Source of the DNA: Pseudorhodobacter antarcticus
GTDB lineage: Bacteria > Pseudomonadota > Alphaproteobacteria > Rhodobacterales > Rhodobacteraceae
Length of the DNA stretch: 64,000 nucleotides
Reading direction: 5' to 3'
Assembly (NCBI GenBank): GCA_945860375.1
Contig: CAMAQR010000013.1
Coordinates: forward strand, 14,811 to 78,810
In this document: one piece after another, positions 36,352 through 46,246 of the stretch
Layout of the letters: every line of letters begins with the position of its first letter
Numbering within the stretch: position 1 is the first letter of the stretch
The notes under the pieces: model-generated
Seen by the model: only the letters and a program-made list of their open reading frames with translations
Databases searched by the model: none
What the model was told of the DNA's origin: nothing
Translations under genes and position numbers: made by a program

Positions 36352-39300
36352 GTGGCAACTTACACTGGCACATCGGGCGCGAATTCGCTGACAGGTTCGG
36401 TATCTGCCGATCTCATGTACGGTGGCGAAGGCAACGACTCGTTGTACGGCGGCGATGGCAACGACACTTTGAACGGTGGCGTGGGCAGTGATCTGCTGAA
36501 TGGTGGCGCAGGCACGGGTGACTTCGTCGATTACAGTACCGAAACGGCGGCGGCCGTTGTCAACCTGACCACGGGCCTGGGTGGCGGCTCTGCGGCCGGT
36601 GACACTTACACAGAGGTCGAAAACATCATTGGCACCGGCTTTGCCGATGATCTGGCGGGTTCTTCCGTCGCCAACATCATTTATGGCGGCCTGGGCGATG
36701 ACACGATCTGGAGCGGTCTTGCCAATGACAACCTGTTCGGCGGCGATGGCATCGACACCGTTTCTTTTGTTGGCTCGACCGGTACAGCCACCGTCAATCT
36801 CGGCACCAACAGTGCGACAGGCGCACATGGCAACGACAACCTGACCGGATTTGAGAATGTCTTCGGGTCAGGTTTCAACGACACGCTGACGGGCAATTCT
36901 GGCAACAACGTCATTCGCGGCGGCGCGGGTGCGGATGTGATGGCGGGCGGCGACGGTGTAGACACCGTGGATTACACCGGATCATCGGTTGAGGTGACGG
37001 TCAATCTGGCACTGAACACGGTGTCAGGTGGTGATGCCGCCAATGACGTCATTTCGGGGTTTGAAAACGTTATCGGCTCGGCCCTTGGCGACAGTCTTAT
37101 GGGCAGCACTGCGGACAATACCTTTGTCGGGGGCGCTGGCGCTGACTCGATGGATGGCGACGCGGGCTTTGATATTGCCGATTACACGACCTCGGCGGCA
37201 GGGGTGCTAGTCAACCTGCAGACCAACCGCGCCAGTGGCAGCGACGCCGAAGCCGATGTGCTGATCAGCATCGAAGGCGTCACCGGGTCCGATTTCAACG
37301 ACACGTTGACTGGCGATCTGGGTGGCAACCTGCTGACCGGTGGCGCAGGCGATGACAGCCTTGTGGGCGGTGGCGGCATCGACACGCTGCTGGGCGGCGC
37401 GGGCAACGACACCATGGTTGTCGACAGCACAACCGACATTGTGACCGAATCCATCAACGCAGGCACGGACCTTGTTCAAACTTCGGTCAACTGGACCTTG
37501 GGCGACCATTTCGAAAACCTGACGCTGACCGGCGTCGTCGACATCACTGGCAAGGGCAACGCCCTGAACAACGTCATCACCGGCAACACCGGCACTGGTG
37601 GATTCTTTAGCAGCCGCGGCAGCAACCTGCTGGAAGGTCTGGCGGGCAACGACACCCTTTATGGCGGCGGCGGTTCGGATACGCTGGACGGCGGCACTGG
37701 CAATGACAGCATGGTCGGCGGTGTGGACAGTGATGTCTACTATGTCGACAGTCTGAACGATGTGGTCGTCGAACTGGGCGGTGAAGGTGTGGACCTGATC
37801 CGCTCGACACAGTCTCTTCCCCTGTCGGTGTTTGTTGAAAACCTGACCCTGCTCGGGGCCGAAAGCCTGACCGGCACCGGTTCCGTCGCCGACAACGCAT
37901 TGACAGGCAACAGTGGCAACAACGCGCTTGACGGCATGGCGGGCAATGACAGCCTTTATGGCGGCGCAGGCAATGACACGCTGACCGGCGGCACCGGCAA
38001 CGACTATCTGGCCGGCGGGACCGGCAACGACACCTACCATGTCGATGCAACCGCGGACGTGCTTTACGAACAAGGCAGCGAAGGCCATGACACGGTCTAC
38101 AGCACTGTTTCAACAACACTTTCTCTGAATTTCGAAGATCTTGTGCTGACAGGAACCGCGGCGATCAACGGCACAGGCAGCACATCGGCCAACACCATGA
38201 CCGGCAACTCTGCGGCCAATGTGCTGTCGGGTGGTTTGGGCAACGACACCATTCTGGCAGGTGACGGCAATGACACGCTGGATGGCGGTGGCGGCAACGA
38301 TTCCCTGACCGGGGGGGCAGGCAATGATGTCTACATCGTGGATGCGCTGGGCGATGTTGTCGTTGAGGTGAATGGCGGCGGCAATGATACCGTCCGTGCC
38401 GGTTCTGACTGGGTGATGAGCGCCGAGGTCGAAACGCTGATCCAGACCGGTGTTTTCGCCATTGATGGGACCGGCAATGGTCTTGCCAACACCATCACCG
38501 GCAACAGTGGGGCCAACCGCCTGCAAGGCATGGCTGGCAACGACACCATCGACGGCGGGGCTGGCGCGGACACGCTGGATGGCGGCATCGGCAACGATTT
38601 ACTGATCGGCGGATTGGGCGATGACAGTTATGTTATCGATCAGGCCAGTGATGTTCTGATCGAAAGCGCCGATCAGGGGCGGGACATCGTCTTTGCCTAT
38701 GTCAGCCACACGCTGGCCACCAACTTTGAGGATTTGGTGCTGGCGGGCACTGCCGCCCTCAATGGCAGCGGCAACGCGGCCGCCAACCTAGTTCAGGGCA
38801 ACACCGCAGCCAATAGTCTTTCGGGTGGCGATGGCAACGACACCATCAATGGCGATGATGGCAACGACGTGCTGAACGGCGGGGCGGGCAGCGACTCGAT
38901 GTCGGGCGGTGCGGGTGACGACAGCTATTATATTGATGCAGCCACCGACAAAACCATCGAACTGGTCGGCGCAGGCACTGACAGCGTCTTCAGTGCCTTC
39001 ACCCATACCTTGGCGCTGCATATCGAAAACCTTACACTGACGGGCAACGACACCATCAGCGGCACCGGCAACACTCAGGCCAACATCATCACTGGCAACG
39101 CGGTCGACAACATCCTGACCGGCGGCTTTGGCAACGACACCATCCACGGCGGTGGTGGCAACGACTCGATCTACGGCGGCGACGGCGCAGACTCGATGCT
39201 GGGTGGCGAAGGCGACGATCTTTACTACGTCAGCGCGGCAAACGACCAGATTTTCGAGGCCGCAAACCAAGGCTTTGACACCGTATCCAGCACCATCACC

Positions 39301-40674
39301 TACACGCTGGCGGACAATCTTGAAGGGCTGACCCTACTGGGCACCATCAACACTTCCGGTACCGGCAACGGCGCTGGCAACCGGATCACCGGCAATATGG
39401 CCGCAAACCATTTGCGCGGTATGGCAGGCAACGACACAATCATCGCCGGGGCAGGCAATGACATCCTTGATGGCGGCACCGGCAACGACGAAATGGGCGG
39501 GGGGCTTGGCAACGACATCTACTATGTCGATTCGTCGTCGGATGTGATCACCGAGTTGGACAGCGAGGGCATCGACACTGTCGTTGCATCGCAGACTTAC
39601 ACGCTTGTGGGCAGCCTTGAACGGCTGGTTCTGGATGGCACCGCGAATATCAACGGCACCGGCTCGGAAACGGCCAACACTTTGACAGGCAATATCGGCA
39701 ACAATCATCTGTCGGGCATGGGCGGCAATGACACCATTGTTGCAGGCAACGGCAACGACACCCTCGACGGCGGCGCGGGCGCTGACAGCATGGTTGGCGG
39801 GCTTGGCGACGACTTGTATATCGTCGACTCGACACTGGACCGGATCACCGAGGCGCTGACCGGTGGTATCGACACCGTGCAATCGACAGCCTCTTTCACC
39901 TTGGCCCAGACTCTGGAGCATCTGGTGCTGGCAGGATCAGGCAATATCTACGGCATCGGCAACGCCCTTGCGAACCAGATCAGCGGCAACAGCGGCAACA
40001 ACACCCTGATCGGGGGCGCTGGCGCCGATACACTGACGGGCGGCGCAGGCAATGACACGCTGGATGGCGGCACCGGCAACGACAGCCTGACGGGCGGTGA
40101 GGGCGATGACACTTACGTCATCACCCATGTCGGCGATACCATCGTCGAACTGGCCGATCAGGGCATCGACACCATCCACACGACCATGACGACGACGCTG
40201 TCGTCGGTGTTTGAAAACCTGACGTTGACGGGCAGTGCTTTTGCCAACGGCACCGGCAACGCCGAAAACAACGTGCTCATCGGCAATCTTGGTGCAAACA
40301 AACTGTCGGGTCTGAACGGCAATGACCGGCTGATCGGGGGCTTGGGCAACGACACGCTGACCGGCGGCGCCGGAGAGGACACCTTCGTTTTCACCGCCGC
40401 CATCAGCGGGGCCGACACAATCACCGACTTCAACCAGTTGGACGGTGGCATTGACGAAGGCGACGTGATCGAATTGGTCGGTTTGCTGAAGGGCACCTTT
40501 GTCTATCTGGGCACCGGGGCGTATTCGGGTGGCAGCGACAACAGCGAAGCGCGCGTCGTGGGCAGCAAGGTGCTGATTGACACCGATGGCAACGGCATCG
40601 CCAACATTTCGATCACGCTGACCGGTCTGACCAATGCCAACCAACTCTCCGCAGACGACTTCCTGTTCAGTTGA
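36352..40674 (+). CDS. Large RTX-type calcium-binding repeat protein (1440 residues)
   Basis: Likely exported by a type I secretion system through an uncleaved C-terminal signal (last residues SADDFLFS). Starts at a GTG with GGAG 11 bases upstream. Residues 1-386 consist of glycine/aspartate-rich nonapeptide repeats (GGxGxDxL) within four modules like VDYTGSSVEVTVNLALNTVS ending with ENVIGSALGDSLMG. From residue 387 about ten near-identical blocks of roughly 99 residues follow, each with (F/V/L)ENLTLTG...TGNSGNN...GGxGNDTLDGG..DxxYVVD. The C-terminus is a parallel beta-roll cap. It has no visible catalytic domain, so adhesin, surface layer or biofilm function is more likely than enzyme. It converges with the RTX-Hint gene. 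Confidence 0.85.
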   Translation: MATYTGTSGANSLTGSVSADLMYGGEGNDSLYGGDGNDTLNGGVGSDLLNGGAGTGDFVDYSTETAAAVVNLTTGLGGGSAAGDTYTEVENIIGTGFADDLAGSSVANIIYGGLGDDTIWSGLANDNLFGGDGIDTVSFVGSTGTATVNLGTNSATGAHGNDNLTGFENVFGSGFNDTLTGNSGNNVIRGGAGADVMAGGDGVDTVDYTGSSVEVTVNLALNTVSGGDAANDVISGFENVIGSALGDSLMGSTADNTFVGGAGADSMDGDAGFDIADYTTSAAGVLVNLQTNRASGSDAEADVLISIEGVTGSDFNDTLTGDLGGNLLTGGAGDDSLVGGGGIDTLLGGAGNDTMVVDSTTDIVTESINAGTDLVQTSVNWTLGDHFENLTLTGVVDITGKGNALNNVITGNTGTGGFFSSRGSNLLEGLAGNDTLYGGGGSDTLDGGTGNDSMVGGVDSDVYYVDSLNDVVVELGGEGVDLIRSTQSLPLSVFVENLTLLGAESLTGTGSVADNALTGNSGNNALDGMAGNDSLYGGAGNDTLTGGTGNDYLAGGTGNDTYHVDATADVLYEQGSEGHDTVYSTVSTTLSLNFEDLVLTGTAAINGTGSTSANTMTGNSAANVLSGGLGNDTILAGDGNDTLDGGGGNDSLTGGAGNDVYIVDALGDVVVEVNGGGNDTVRAGSDWVMSAEVETLIQTGVFAIDGTGNGLANTITGNSGANRLQGMAGNDTIDGGAGADTLDGGIGNDLLIGGLGDDSYVIDQASDVLIESADQGRDIVFAYVSHTLATNFEDLVLAGTAALNGSGNAAANLVQGNTAANSLSGGDGNDTINGDDGNDVLNGGAGSDSMSGGAGDDSYYIDAATDKTIELVGAGTDSVFSAFTHTLALHIENLTLTGNDTISGTGNTQANIITGNAVDNILTGGFGNDTIHGGGGNDSIYGGDGADSMLGGEGDDLYYVSAANDQIFEAANQGFDTVSSTITYTLADNLEGLTLLGTINTSGTGNGAGNRITGNMAANHLRGMAGNDTIIAGAGNDILDGGTGNDEMGGGLGNDIYYVDSSSDVITELDSEGIDTVVASQTYTLVGSLERLVLDGTANINGTGSETANTLTGNIGNNHLSGMGGNDTIVAGNGNDTLDGGAGADSMVGGLGDDLYIVDSTLDRITEALTGGIDTVQSTASFTLAQTLEHLVLAGSGNIYGIGNALANQISGNSGNNTLIGGAGADTLTGGAGNDTLDGGTGNDSLTGGEGDDTYVITHVGDTIVELADQGIDTIHTTMTTTLSSVFENLTLTGSAFANGTGNAENNVLIGNLGANKLSGLNGNDRLIGGLGNDTLTGGAGEDTFVFTAAISGADTITDFNQLDGGIDEGDVIELVGLLKGTFVYLGTGAYSGGSDNSEARVVGSKVLIDTDGNGIANISITLTGLTNANQLSADDFLFS

Positions 40675-40682
40675 GATTTGAA

Positions 40683-40708
40683 GGGGCTGCCAAGAAATCG
40701 GCGGCCCC
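40683..40708. terminator. Hairpin between the convergent RTX genes
   Basis: GGGGC-T-GCC and GGC-G-GCCCC form a stem across CAAGAAATC, followed by GCTTTAT on the plus strand. It lies in the 37-base gap between the stops and would act bidirectionally. Confidence 0.6.
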
Positions 40709-40711
40709 GCT

Positions 40712-43700
40712 TTATGCTGCCAGCAAAACCCGCGCTTCAAAGGATTTCAGCGTGGTGCGCGCGGATTCAAACTGCGCCACTGCCGCGCCATCGGCCAAAT
40801 CGGGGAAGATTTTCAGCAATTCGTCGCGCTGATCGGTGTCCATTCCGGCCAGGCTGCGGTCGCCGGGCTGAAAGCTCTCGCTCCAGGCTCCATCGGCCAG
40901 CACCACCTCGTGGCGGTCAAACAGCACATGCAGATAAGTGACTTCCGGCAGGGGATCGACGCTGACACCCGGCAGGCACAGCAAATGCGCGGCCCGGACC
41001 AGCACCTCATCGGTGCCAAACAGCAACTCGGCGCGTGGCCCCGTCATCAGCATCCGGTGCTGCCGCGATACCCGCATATCCGCCAAGGGCAGGCCGCAGC
41101 CCAACGCCCCCGCCCGGATCAGGATCGGCTGCAACAGCGAGTCGGTGGCCAGTTCCGCCCCGGCAATGCGCCGCGACCCGATCCAGCGCACCGGTTGCAA
41201 GCCATGGTCGCGCGTGGCCACCAGATCACCCACCTGCAGGCGTTCAATCGCCACCTGCCCAGTTTGGGTGGCAATCATCGTGCCCGGGGTAAAGCAGGAC
41301 ACAATATACTCGATGTTGGTGAAGGTCAGAGTGCCAATAACAGCACCGGCGCCGTTCAGAAAATTGACGTAGCCATCCAAAGGATTCAACGGATCCCGAA
41401 CAATGGTAAACGGCGCTTGGCCGGTCAGGTTCAGAACGTCGAAATCGCTGCCGCTGGTGCCGCCATCGACCACATCGCCGATGCCGCCAAAAATCGTATC
41501 CGCACCGGCCCCGCCGACAAAGGTATCAGCCCCGGCCCCGCCGAACATCAGGTCAAAACCGTCGCCGCCCACCAGACTGTCATTGCCGTCGCCACCCGTC
41601 AGAGTGTCGTAGCCCGTGCCCCCGAACAGTACGTCATTGCCGGTGCCGCCAAACAATTGATCATCGCCGGTGCCGCCGAAGACGCTGTCATCGCCTGCGC
41701 CGCCATCGACGATGTCATTGCCGTCACCGCCACTGACCAGATCGTTGCCCGCGTCGCCGTAGACACTGTCATCGCCGGTGCCGCCGTCGACGCTGTCATT
41801 GCCATCGCCACCCGAGACAAAATCGTCGCCCTCGTCGCCATAACTGCTGTCGTTGCCCGCGCCACCTGACACCGAATCGTTGCCGGCACCGCCATAGCTG
41901 CTGTCGTCGCCCGCGCCGCCCAGCACGGTGTCATTGTCGATGCCACCGTACAGAATGTCATTCGACGCCATGCCATCCATGTAGTCGCTGCCACCGCCAC
42001 CAAAAAAGATGTTGGTGTAAACGTCACCCACCAAGCCTTGGTCATTGAAGCCGATGAGGGCGTCGTTGAAGGCAGACCCGATCACCCCGTCGATCCCGGC
42101 AAGCTGATCGCCCGCTGCATCGCCGCCCGAGGTGGTCCATGTCAGCAGGTTTACGTTCACCGCAGCGCCAGAGGCGCTGTAGTCGACGAAGTCCATGTCC
42201 TCGCCGCCATAGAGCGTGTCGGCGCCCGCGCCACCTGCCAAAGTGTCGTCGCCAGAACCGCCATAAAGCTGGTCCGCACCGCCGCCGCCCGCCAGATAGT
42301 TGGCGCTGTCATTGCCCGTCAGCACATCGGAAAAACCTGAACCGGTCAGATTCTCGATGCTGGTCAGGGTGTCGCCCGCCGCATCGCCCCCGGTCCCCGA
42401 ACCCGAAGCCAGGCTGACCGTAACCCCCGATCCCGAGGCGCTGTAATCGGCGGTATCAATGCCCGCGCCGCCATCCAGAAGGTCGTTGTTCGCCCCTCCG
42501 GTCAGCGTGTCATTGCCTGTGCCGCCATACAGGCTGTCCACGCCCGCGCCGCCATAAAGCAGGTCGGCCCCATCCGCCCCGGTCAGCGCGTTGTTGCCGG
42601 TGCCGCCGGTGATGGTGTCAGAAAACGCCGAGCCAATGACATTTTCAATAGATATCAGCGTATCGCCCGCCGCATCGCCGCCGGAACCCAAGCCGGTCGT
42701 CAGATTGACCCCAACCGCCGCCGATGATGCACTGTAATCCACAACGTCGGTGCCCGCACCGCCGTCGATGACATCCGCACCATCGCCGCCGGTCAGACTG
42801 TCATTGTCGTTGCCGCCGTAAAGGCTGTCGGCGCCCGCGCCGCCCGACAAGGTGTCGGCCCCCGCCGCGCCATAAAGCGCGTTGCTGTTGCCGTCGCCGG
42901 TCAGGCTGTCCGCAAAACCGCTGCCGATCAGCCCCTCTATCCCCGTCAACACGTCGCCTGCCGCATCGCCACCGCTTGCGGTGTTGGTTGTCAGGTTGAC
43001 AGAGACGCCCGCTGTGGAGGCCGTGTAATCCGCCAAATCCAGCCCGTCGCCACCGTCCAGCACATCCACGCCAGAGCCACCGGCCAGCACGTCGTTGCCA
43101 AGGCCGCCATAAAGGCTGTCCGCGCCCGCAAGCCCGCTCAGACTGTCCGCGCCCGCCGCGCCGTACAGGGCGTTGGCGTTGCTGTCGCCGGTCAGCGTGT
43201 CATTGAAGGCTGAACCGGACAGGTTTTCCACCAGCACAAACACGTCGCCCGCAGCATCGCCCGCCGTGCCGGTGTTGGTGGTCAGACTGGCGGCAACCGC
43301 AGCTGTGGCTGAGGCGTAATCGGCAGTGTCGACGCCGGTGCCGCCGTCCACCCGGTCAGCCCCTGCGCCACCGGTGATGGTGTCATTGTCATTGCCGCCA
43401 TAAAGACTGTCTGCGCCCGCGCCGCCGTCAATGACATCCGCACCCGCCGCGCCATACAGAAAGTTGACGCCGCCGTCGCCAGTCAGCGTGTCGGAAAAGG
43501 CCGACCCAATCAGGTATTCGATCCCTGCCAATGTGTCATTGCTGGCGGTGCCGCCACTGCCCAGACCTGTGGTCAGGTCAACCGCTACCCCCGCGCCCGA
43601 TGCGGTGTAATTCGCCACATCCGCGGTGCCGGCGCCGCCGTCCAGCAGGTCCGCCCCGTCGCCACCGATCAGGGTGTCATTGCCAGCGCCGCCATAAAGC

Positions 43701-44161
43701 GCGTTGTCGCCCGCGTCGCCGATCAGGCTGTCGTTGTAGATCGACCCGATCAGGTTCTCGACGCCGACCAGCGTGTCCCCAGCCGCATCGCCGCCGGTGT
43801 TGGGCGCGCCGTTCAGATTGACAAACACCGCCGATGAGGAATTGGCGTAGGTCGCGGTGTCAATGCCTGCGTCACCGTAGATCAGGTCATTGCTGGACCC
43901 GCCATCCAGCGTGTCGTTGTCATTGCCGCCATAAAGCGTGTCACGGCTGGATCCGCCAAACAGCTGATCCAGCCCATCGCCCCCAAAAAGCTGATCGGAG
44001 CCGCCGCCGCCATAAAGCGAGTCGTCGCCGGCCTGACCCGTCAAGGAATCGGCACTGCCGCCGCCAACAAGGGAATCGTTCCCAAGCGATCCAGGTAATG
44101 TAACCACAATGCTGCTCTGCTCTATTGCCCGGATCTGCCGCCCGGGTCTGTTGCCCTGCAA
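40712..44161 (-). CDS. RTX-repeat protein with C-terminal Hint (hedgehog/intein) domain
   Basis: A large repeat protein of up to 1149 residues. About seven modules of the form DY(T/S)ASxAxVxVNLTT....GGDAAGDTLxxIENLIGS alternate with GGxGxDxL calcium-binding nonapeptides; later residues about 700-930 are almost pure nonapeptides. Cysteine 956 begins a Hint domain: CFTPGTMIATQTGQVAIERL, then QVGDLVATRDHGLQPVRWIG and the VSRQHRMLM block with its histidine. This fold self-cleaves in inteins and hedgehog; here it may release or attach the repeat region. The start is unsettled: the longest frame begins at TTG 44161, but GTG 44107 is equally possible. It converges with the plus-strand RTX gene and shares its module. 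Confidence 0.82.
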   Translation of the reverse strand: MQGNRPGRQIRAIEQSSIVVTLPGSLGNDSLVGGGSADSLTGQAGDDSLYGGGGSDQLFGGDGLDQLFGGSSRDTLYGGNDNDTLDGGSSNDLIYGDAGIDTATYANSSSAVFVNLNGAPNTGGDAAGDTLVGVENLIGSIYNDSLIGDAGDNALYGGAGNDTLIGGDGADLLDGGAGTADVANYTASGAGVAVDLTTGLGSGGTASNDTLAGIEYLIGSAFSDTLTGDGGVNFLYGAAGADVIDGGAGADSLYGGNDNDTITGGAGADRVDGGTGVDTADYASATAAVAASLTTNTGTAGDAAGDVFVLVENLSGSAFNDTLTGDSNANALYGAAGADSLSGLAGADSLYGGLGNDVLAGGSGVDVLDGGDGLDLADYTASTAGVSVNLTTNTASGGDAAGDVLTGIEGLIGSGFADSLTGDGNSNALYGAAGADTLSGGAGADSLYGGNDNDSLTGGDGADVIDGGAGTDVVDYSASSAAVGVNLTTGLGSGGDAAGDTLISIENVIGSAFSDTITGGTGNNALTGADGADLLYGGAGVDSLYGGTGNDTLTGGANNDLLDGGAGIDTADYSASGSGVTVSLASGSGTGGDAAGDTLTSIENLTGSGFSDVLTGNDSANYLAGGGGADQLYGGSGDDTLAGGAGADTLYGGEDMDFVDYSASGAAVNVNLLTWTTSGGDAAGDQLAGIDGVIGSAFNDALIGFNDQGLVGDVYTNIFFGGGGSDYMDGMASNDILYGGIDNDTVLGGAGDDSSYGGAGNDSVSGGAGNDSSYGDEGDDFVSGGDGNDSVDGGTGDDSVYGDAGNDLVSGGDGNDIVDGGAGDDSVFGGTGDDQLFGGTGNDVLFGGTGYDTLTGGDGNDSLVGGDGFDLMFGGAGADTFVGGAGADTIFGGIGDVVDGGTSGSDFDVLNLTGQAPFTIVRDPLNPLDGYVNFLNGAGAVIGTLTFTNIEYIVSCFTPGTMIATQTGQVAIERLQVGDLVATRDHGLQPVRWIGSRRIAGAELATDSLLQPILIRAGALGCGLPLADMRVSRQHRMLMTGPRAELLFGTDEVLVRAAHLLCLPGVSVDPLPEVTYLHVLFDRHEVVLADGAWSESFQPGDRSLAGMDTDQRDELLKIFPDLADGAAVAQFESARTTLKSFEARVLLAA

Positions 44162-44402
44162 TTATGCCAAACTGGCCGCAATTGTGTCGGGAAATGGCCC
44201 AATTCTCTGAATTTCTTCAAGGCGTTGTGGCAATTCGGTGACGCCTGGCGTCAGCCACTGGGCAAAACCTGTCAACCCGGCGGCCAAGTCGGGGCAGGGC
44301 AGGGGGCAAGCCCTTGCCAATCCATCGAAATTTGCGCAATTGCTGGCAAAAATATTTGCGGCCCCAAGACAGGGTTCCGGCCGCTTTTCTTGTCGTCCGT
44401 GC

Positions 44403-44431
44403 TTGACGGCGCAGCGAAATCCCCTTATCAG
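44403..44431 (+). promoter_or_regulatory. Sigma-70-type promoter of rpmB
   Basis: TTGACG, 17-base spacer, TATCAG. It is 71 bases upstream of the rpmB start. The spacing is optimal and the -35 is one base from consensus, while the -10 is weaker. The rest of the gap back to the RTX-Hint gene (about 240 bases) shows nothing else. Confidence 0.55.
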
Positions 44432-44501
44432 CCGCAAATCGAATTTGGTAACTGCCCGTCGGGTGGTGCAACCACGTCTATCTATGACAAGGAACACGTC
44501 T

Positions 44502-44789
44502 ATGTCGCGCGTCTGCGAACTGACGGGCAAAGGCCCGATGTCTGGCAACACTGTCAGCCACGCTAACAACAAATCCCGTCGTCGGTTCCTTCCGAACCTG
44601 AACGAGGTCACGTTGATTTCCGACGTTCTGAACCGCTCGTTCAGCCTGCGCATTTCGGCTGCGGCCCTGCGTTCGGTTGATCACCGTGGCGGGTTGGACG
44701 CATTCTTGGCCAAGGCGAAGGACGACGAACTGTCGATCAACGCCGCCAAGATCAAGAAAGAGATTGCCAAGGCTTCTGTCGCGGCCTGA
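44502..44789 (+). CDS. rpmB: 50S ribosomal protein L28
   Basis: Structural protein of the large ribosomal subunit. It has 95 residues and the family start [20 protein letters not shown], followed by [16 protein letters not shown] and the basic [20 protein letters not shown] block. The ATG at 44502 was chosen over one 18 bases upstream because L28 begins with MSRVCEL; AAGGA lies nine bases before it. A strong terminator follows 20 bases after the stop. Confidence 0.97.
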   Translation: MSRVCELTGKGPMSGNTVSHANNKSRRRFLPNLNEVTLISDVLNRSFSLRISAAALRSVDHRGGLDAFLAKAKDDELSINAAKIKKEIAKASVAA

Positions 44790-44808
44790 TCTTCTTGCAC
44801 TGCATCAC

Positions 44809-44842
44809 AAAGGCCCTGCTTGGTATTCAAGCGGGGCCTTTT
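44809..44842 (+). terminator. Rho-independent terminator of rpmB
   Basis: AAAGGCCCTGCTTG, loop GTATT, CAAGCGGGGCCTTT plus TTGT: a 14-pair stem with a single G-T pair and a T tail. Confidence 0.9.
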
Positions 44843-44913
44843 GTCATAGATCCGGGCCGGGGCGGGACAATCTGCCCCCTTGGCGCGGCCGCCCTGTCAG
44901 GCTACAAGCGATC

Positions 44914-45264
44914 ATGCCTTTGATGCGTCCCCTTTCCGGCCTTGTGCTGGCGCTGTTGATGGCGCTCACTTCGGTGACGATGGCCGTCGCACGCGGACAA
45001 GACCGCATGGGCACCACCGTCGAAATCTGCGCTGGCTTTGGCGCGGTTTTCATCAGCCTGGATGCCAACGGCCAGCCCGTCGGTCCCAGCCACATCTGCC
45101 CCGATTGTCTTGGCGGTGTGACCGCCCTTGATCTGCCCGGCAACCCTGCATCCCCACAGCGCCCGCAATCCATGCGCCGCGCCACCTTTGCGCCTGTCAT
45201 CATCGCCGCCCCCAGCCTGCCGCAACCGCAGGCCACCGCGCGCGGACCGCCGTCCCTGATCTGA
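44914..45264 (+). CDS. Small exported cysteine protein (DUF2946-like), copper context
   Basis: A 116-residue protein with an N-terminal hydrophobic segment (LSGLVLALLMALTSVTMAVA) that acts as signal peptide or anchor. Three cysteines remain in the mature part: one in EICAGFGAV and a CPDC pair in SHICPDCLGGVTAL. DUF2946 proteins of this layout typically accompany copper-handling genes, and a PCuAC gene follows after 35 bases. A second methionine (44923) is an alternative start. Function is inferred from context only. Confidence 0.72.
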   Translation: MPLMRPLSGLVLALLMALTSVTMAVARGQDRMGTTVEICAGFGAVFISLDANGQPVGPSHICPDCLGGVTALDLPGNPASPQRPQSMRRATFAPVIIAAPSLPQPQATARGPPSLI

Positions 45265-45299
45265 TCCCCTCTCTTCAGATCAACTTCACAGGACATCAA

Positions 45300-46202
45300 A
45301 TGACCCGGTTTCAAACCCTTCTGGCTGCCGCAACTGCAGCTTTCTTCGCCCTGCCTGCCTTGGCCCATGACGGCGTGCACATCGAAAACCAATACGCCCG
45401 CAGCATGGGCGGTGTCGGGGCCTCGGGCGCGATCTTCATGGAAATCAGCAACCACGCCGACGTGGATGACCGCCTGATCGACGTGGCCTCGGACGTGGCG
45501 CAAAAGGTCGAACTGCACACCCACAAAGAGGATGCCAACGGCGTCATGCAGATGCTGCACGTCACCGAAGGCTTTGCCATCGCTGCGTTGCAAGGCCACG
45601 ATCTGAAGCGCGGCGGCGATCATGTCATGCTGATGGGCCTGACGCGCGCGCTGAAAGACGGCGACATGATCCACCTGACGCTGACCTTCGAACACGCCGG
45701 CGTGGTCGAACTGGAGGTGCCCGTCGACAACGCCCGCAAAGACGGCATGGCGCATGACATGGGCGCGATGGACGGGGCGGCAACAGGCCATGACATGACG
45801 AAGATGGGCGGCAATGCCCATGCAGGCCACAGCATGGCCGCAACGCCCGACACCACAGGTATGACCGATCCCGATGCGATCACGGCGATACTGAAAGCCC
45901 AGTTTGACACCCCGGAAAACCCACTGACCGTCGATCCTATTGTGGTGGAAGGCGACAACGCGCTGGCCGCTTGGGCACAAGGCGACAAAGGTGGGCGTGC
46001 CTTGCTGGCGCGCCGCGATGGTGCTTGGCAGATCATCCTTTGCGGTGGCCCCGATCTGCGGATGCCCGAATTTCTGACCCAACACGGCGTCACCGCCGCC
46101 GAAACGCTGTCCAAACTTTACAACGCAGCCGAAGACGGGCTGGGCGCCGATAAGGTCGCCTTGTCCTCGTCCTTCGAAGGCGTGGTGATGATTTCGGAAT
46201 AA
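45300..46202 (+). CDS. PCuAC copper chaperone with C-terminal copper-uptake-associated domain
   Basis: A 300-residue periplasmic copper-binding protein. Signal peptide at residues 1-22 (ending in ALPALA). Residues about 25-145 are the PCuAC (DUF461) domain with ASGAIFMEISNHADVDDRLI and the HTH..MQML metal-binding pattern; in other bacteria this domain delivers copper to cytochrome c oxidase. A His/Met-rich linker (MAHDMGAMDG..GHDMTKMGGNAHAGHSM) follows, likely a copper reservoir. The remaining 120 residues (TDPDAITAILKAQFDTPENP onward) resemble the 'copper uptake system-associated' domain, giving a two-domain fusion. It is co-directional with the small cysteine gene upstream. Confidence 0.85.
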   Translation: MTRFQTLLAAATAAFFALPALAHDGVHIENQYARSMGGVGASGAIFMEISNHADVDDRLIDVASDVAQKVELHTHKEDANGVMQMLHVTEGFAIAALQGHDLKRGGDHVMLMGLTRALKDGDMIHLTLTFEHAGVVELEVPVDNARKDGMAHDMGAMDGAATGHDMTKMGGNAHAGHSMAATPDTTGMTDPDAITAILKAQFDTPENPLTVDPIVVEGDNALAAWAQGDKGGRALLARRDGAWQIILCGGPDLRMPEFLTQHGVTAAETLSKLYNAAEDGLGADKVALSSSFEGVVMISE

Positions 46203-46246
46203 CCGCAACGGCGGGGCCGCAATGCCCCGCCCACCCAAGGCACTCC

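Noticed and set aside
36352..44161. Could the RTX repeats be a CRISPR or satellite array?
   Set aside because: The repeats lie in long uninterrupted reading frames with typical GGxGxDxL nonapeptides, so they are protein-coding.
44162..44653. Minus-strand frame opposite rpmB
   Set aside because: Antisense to L28 and without protein-like composition.
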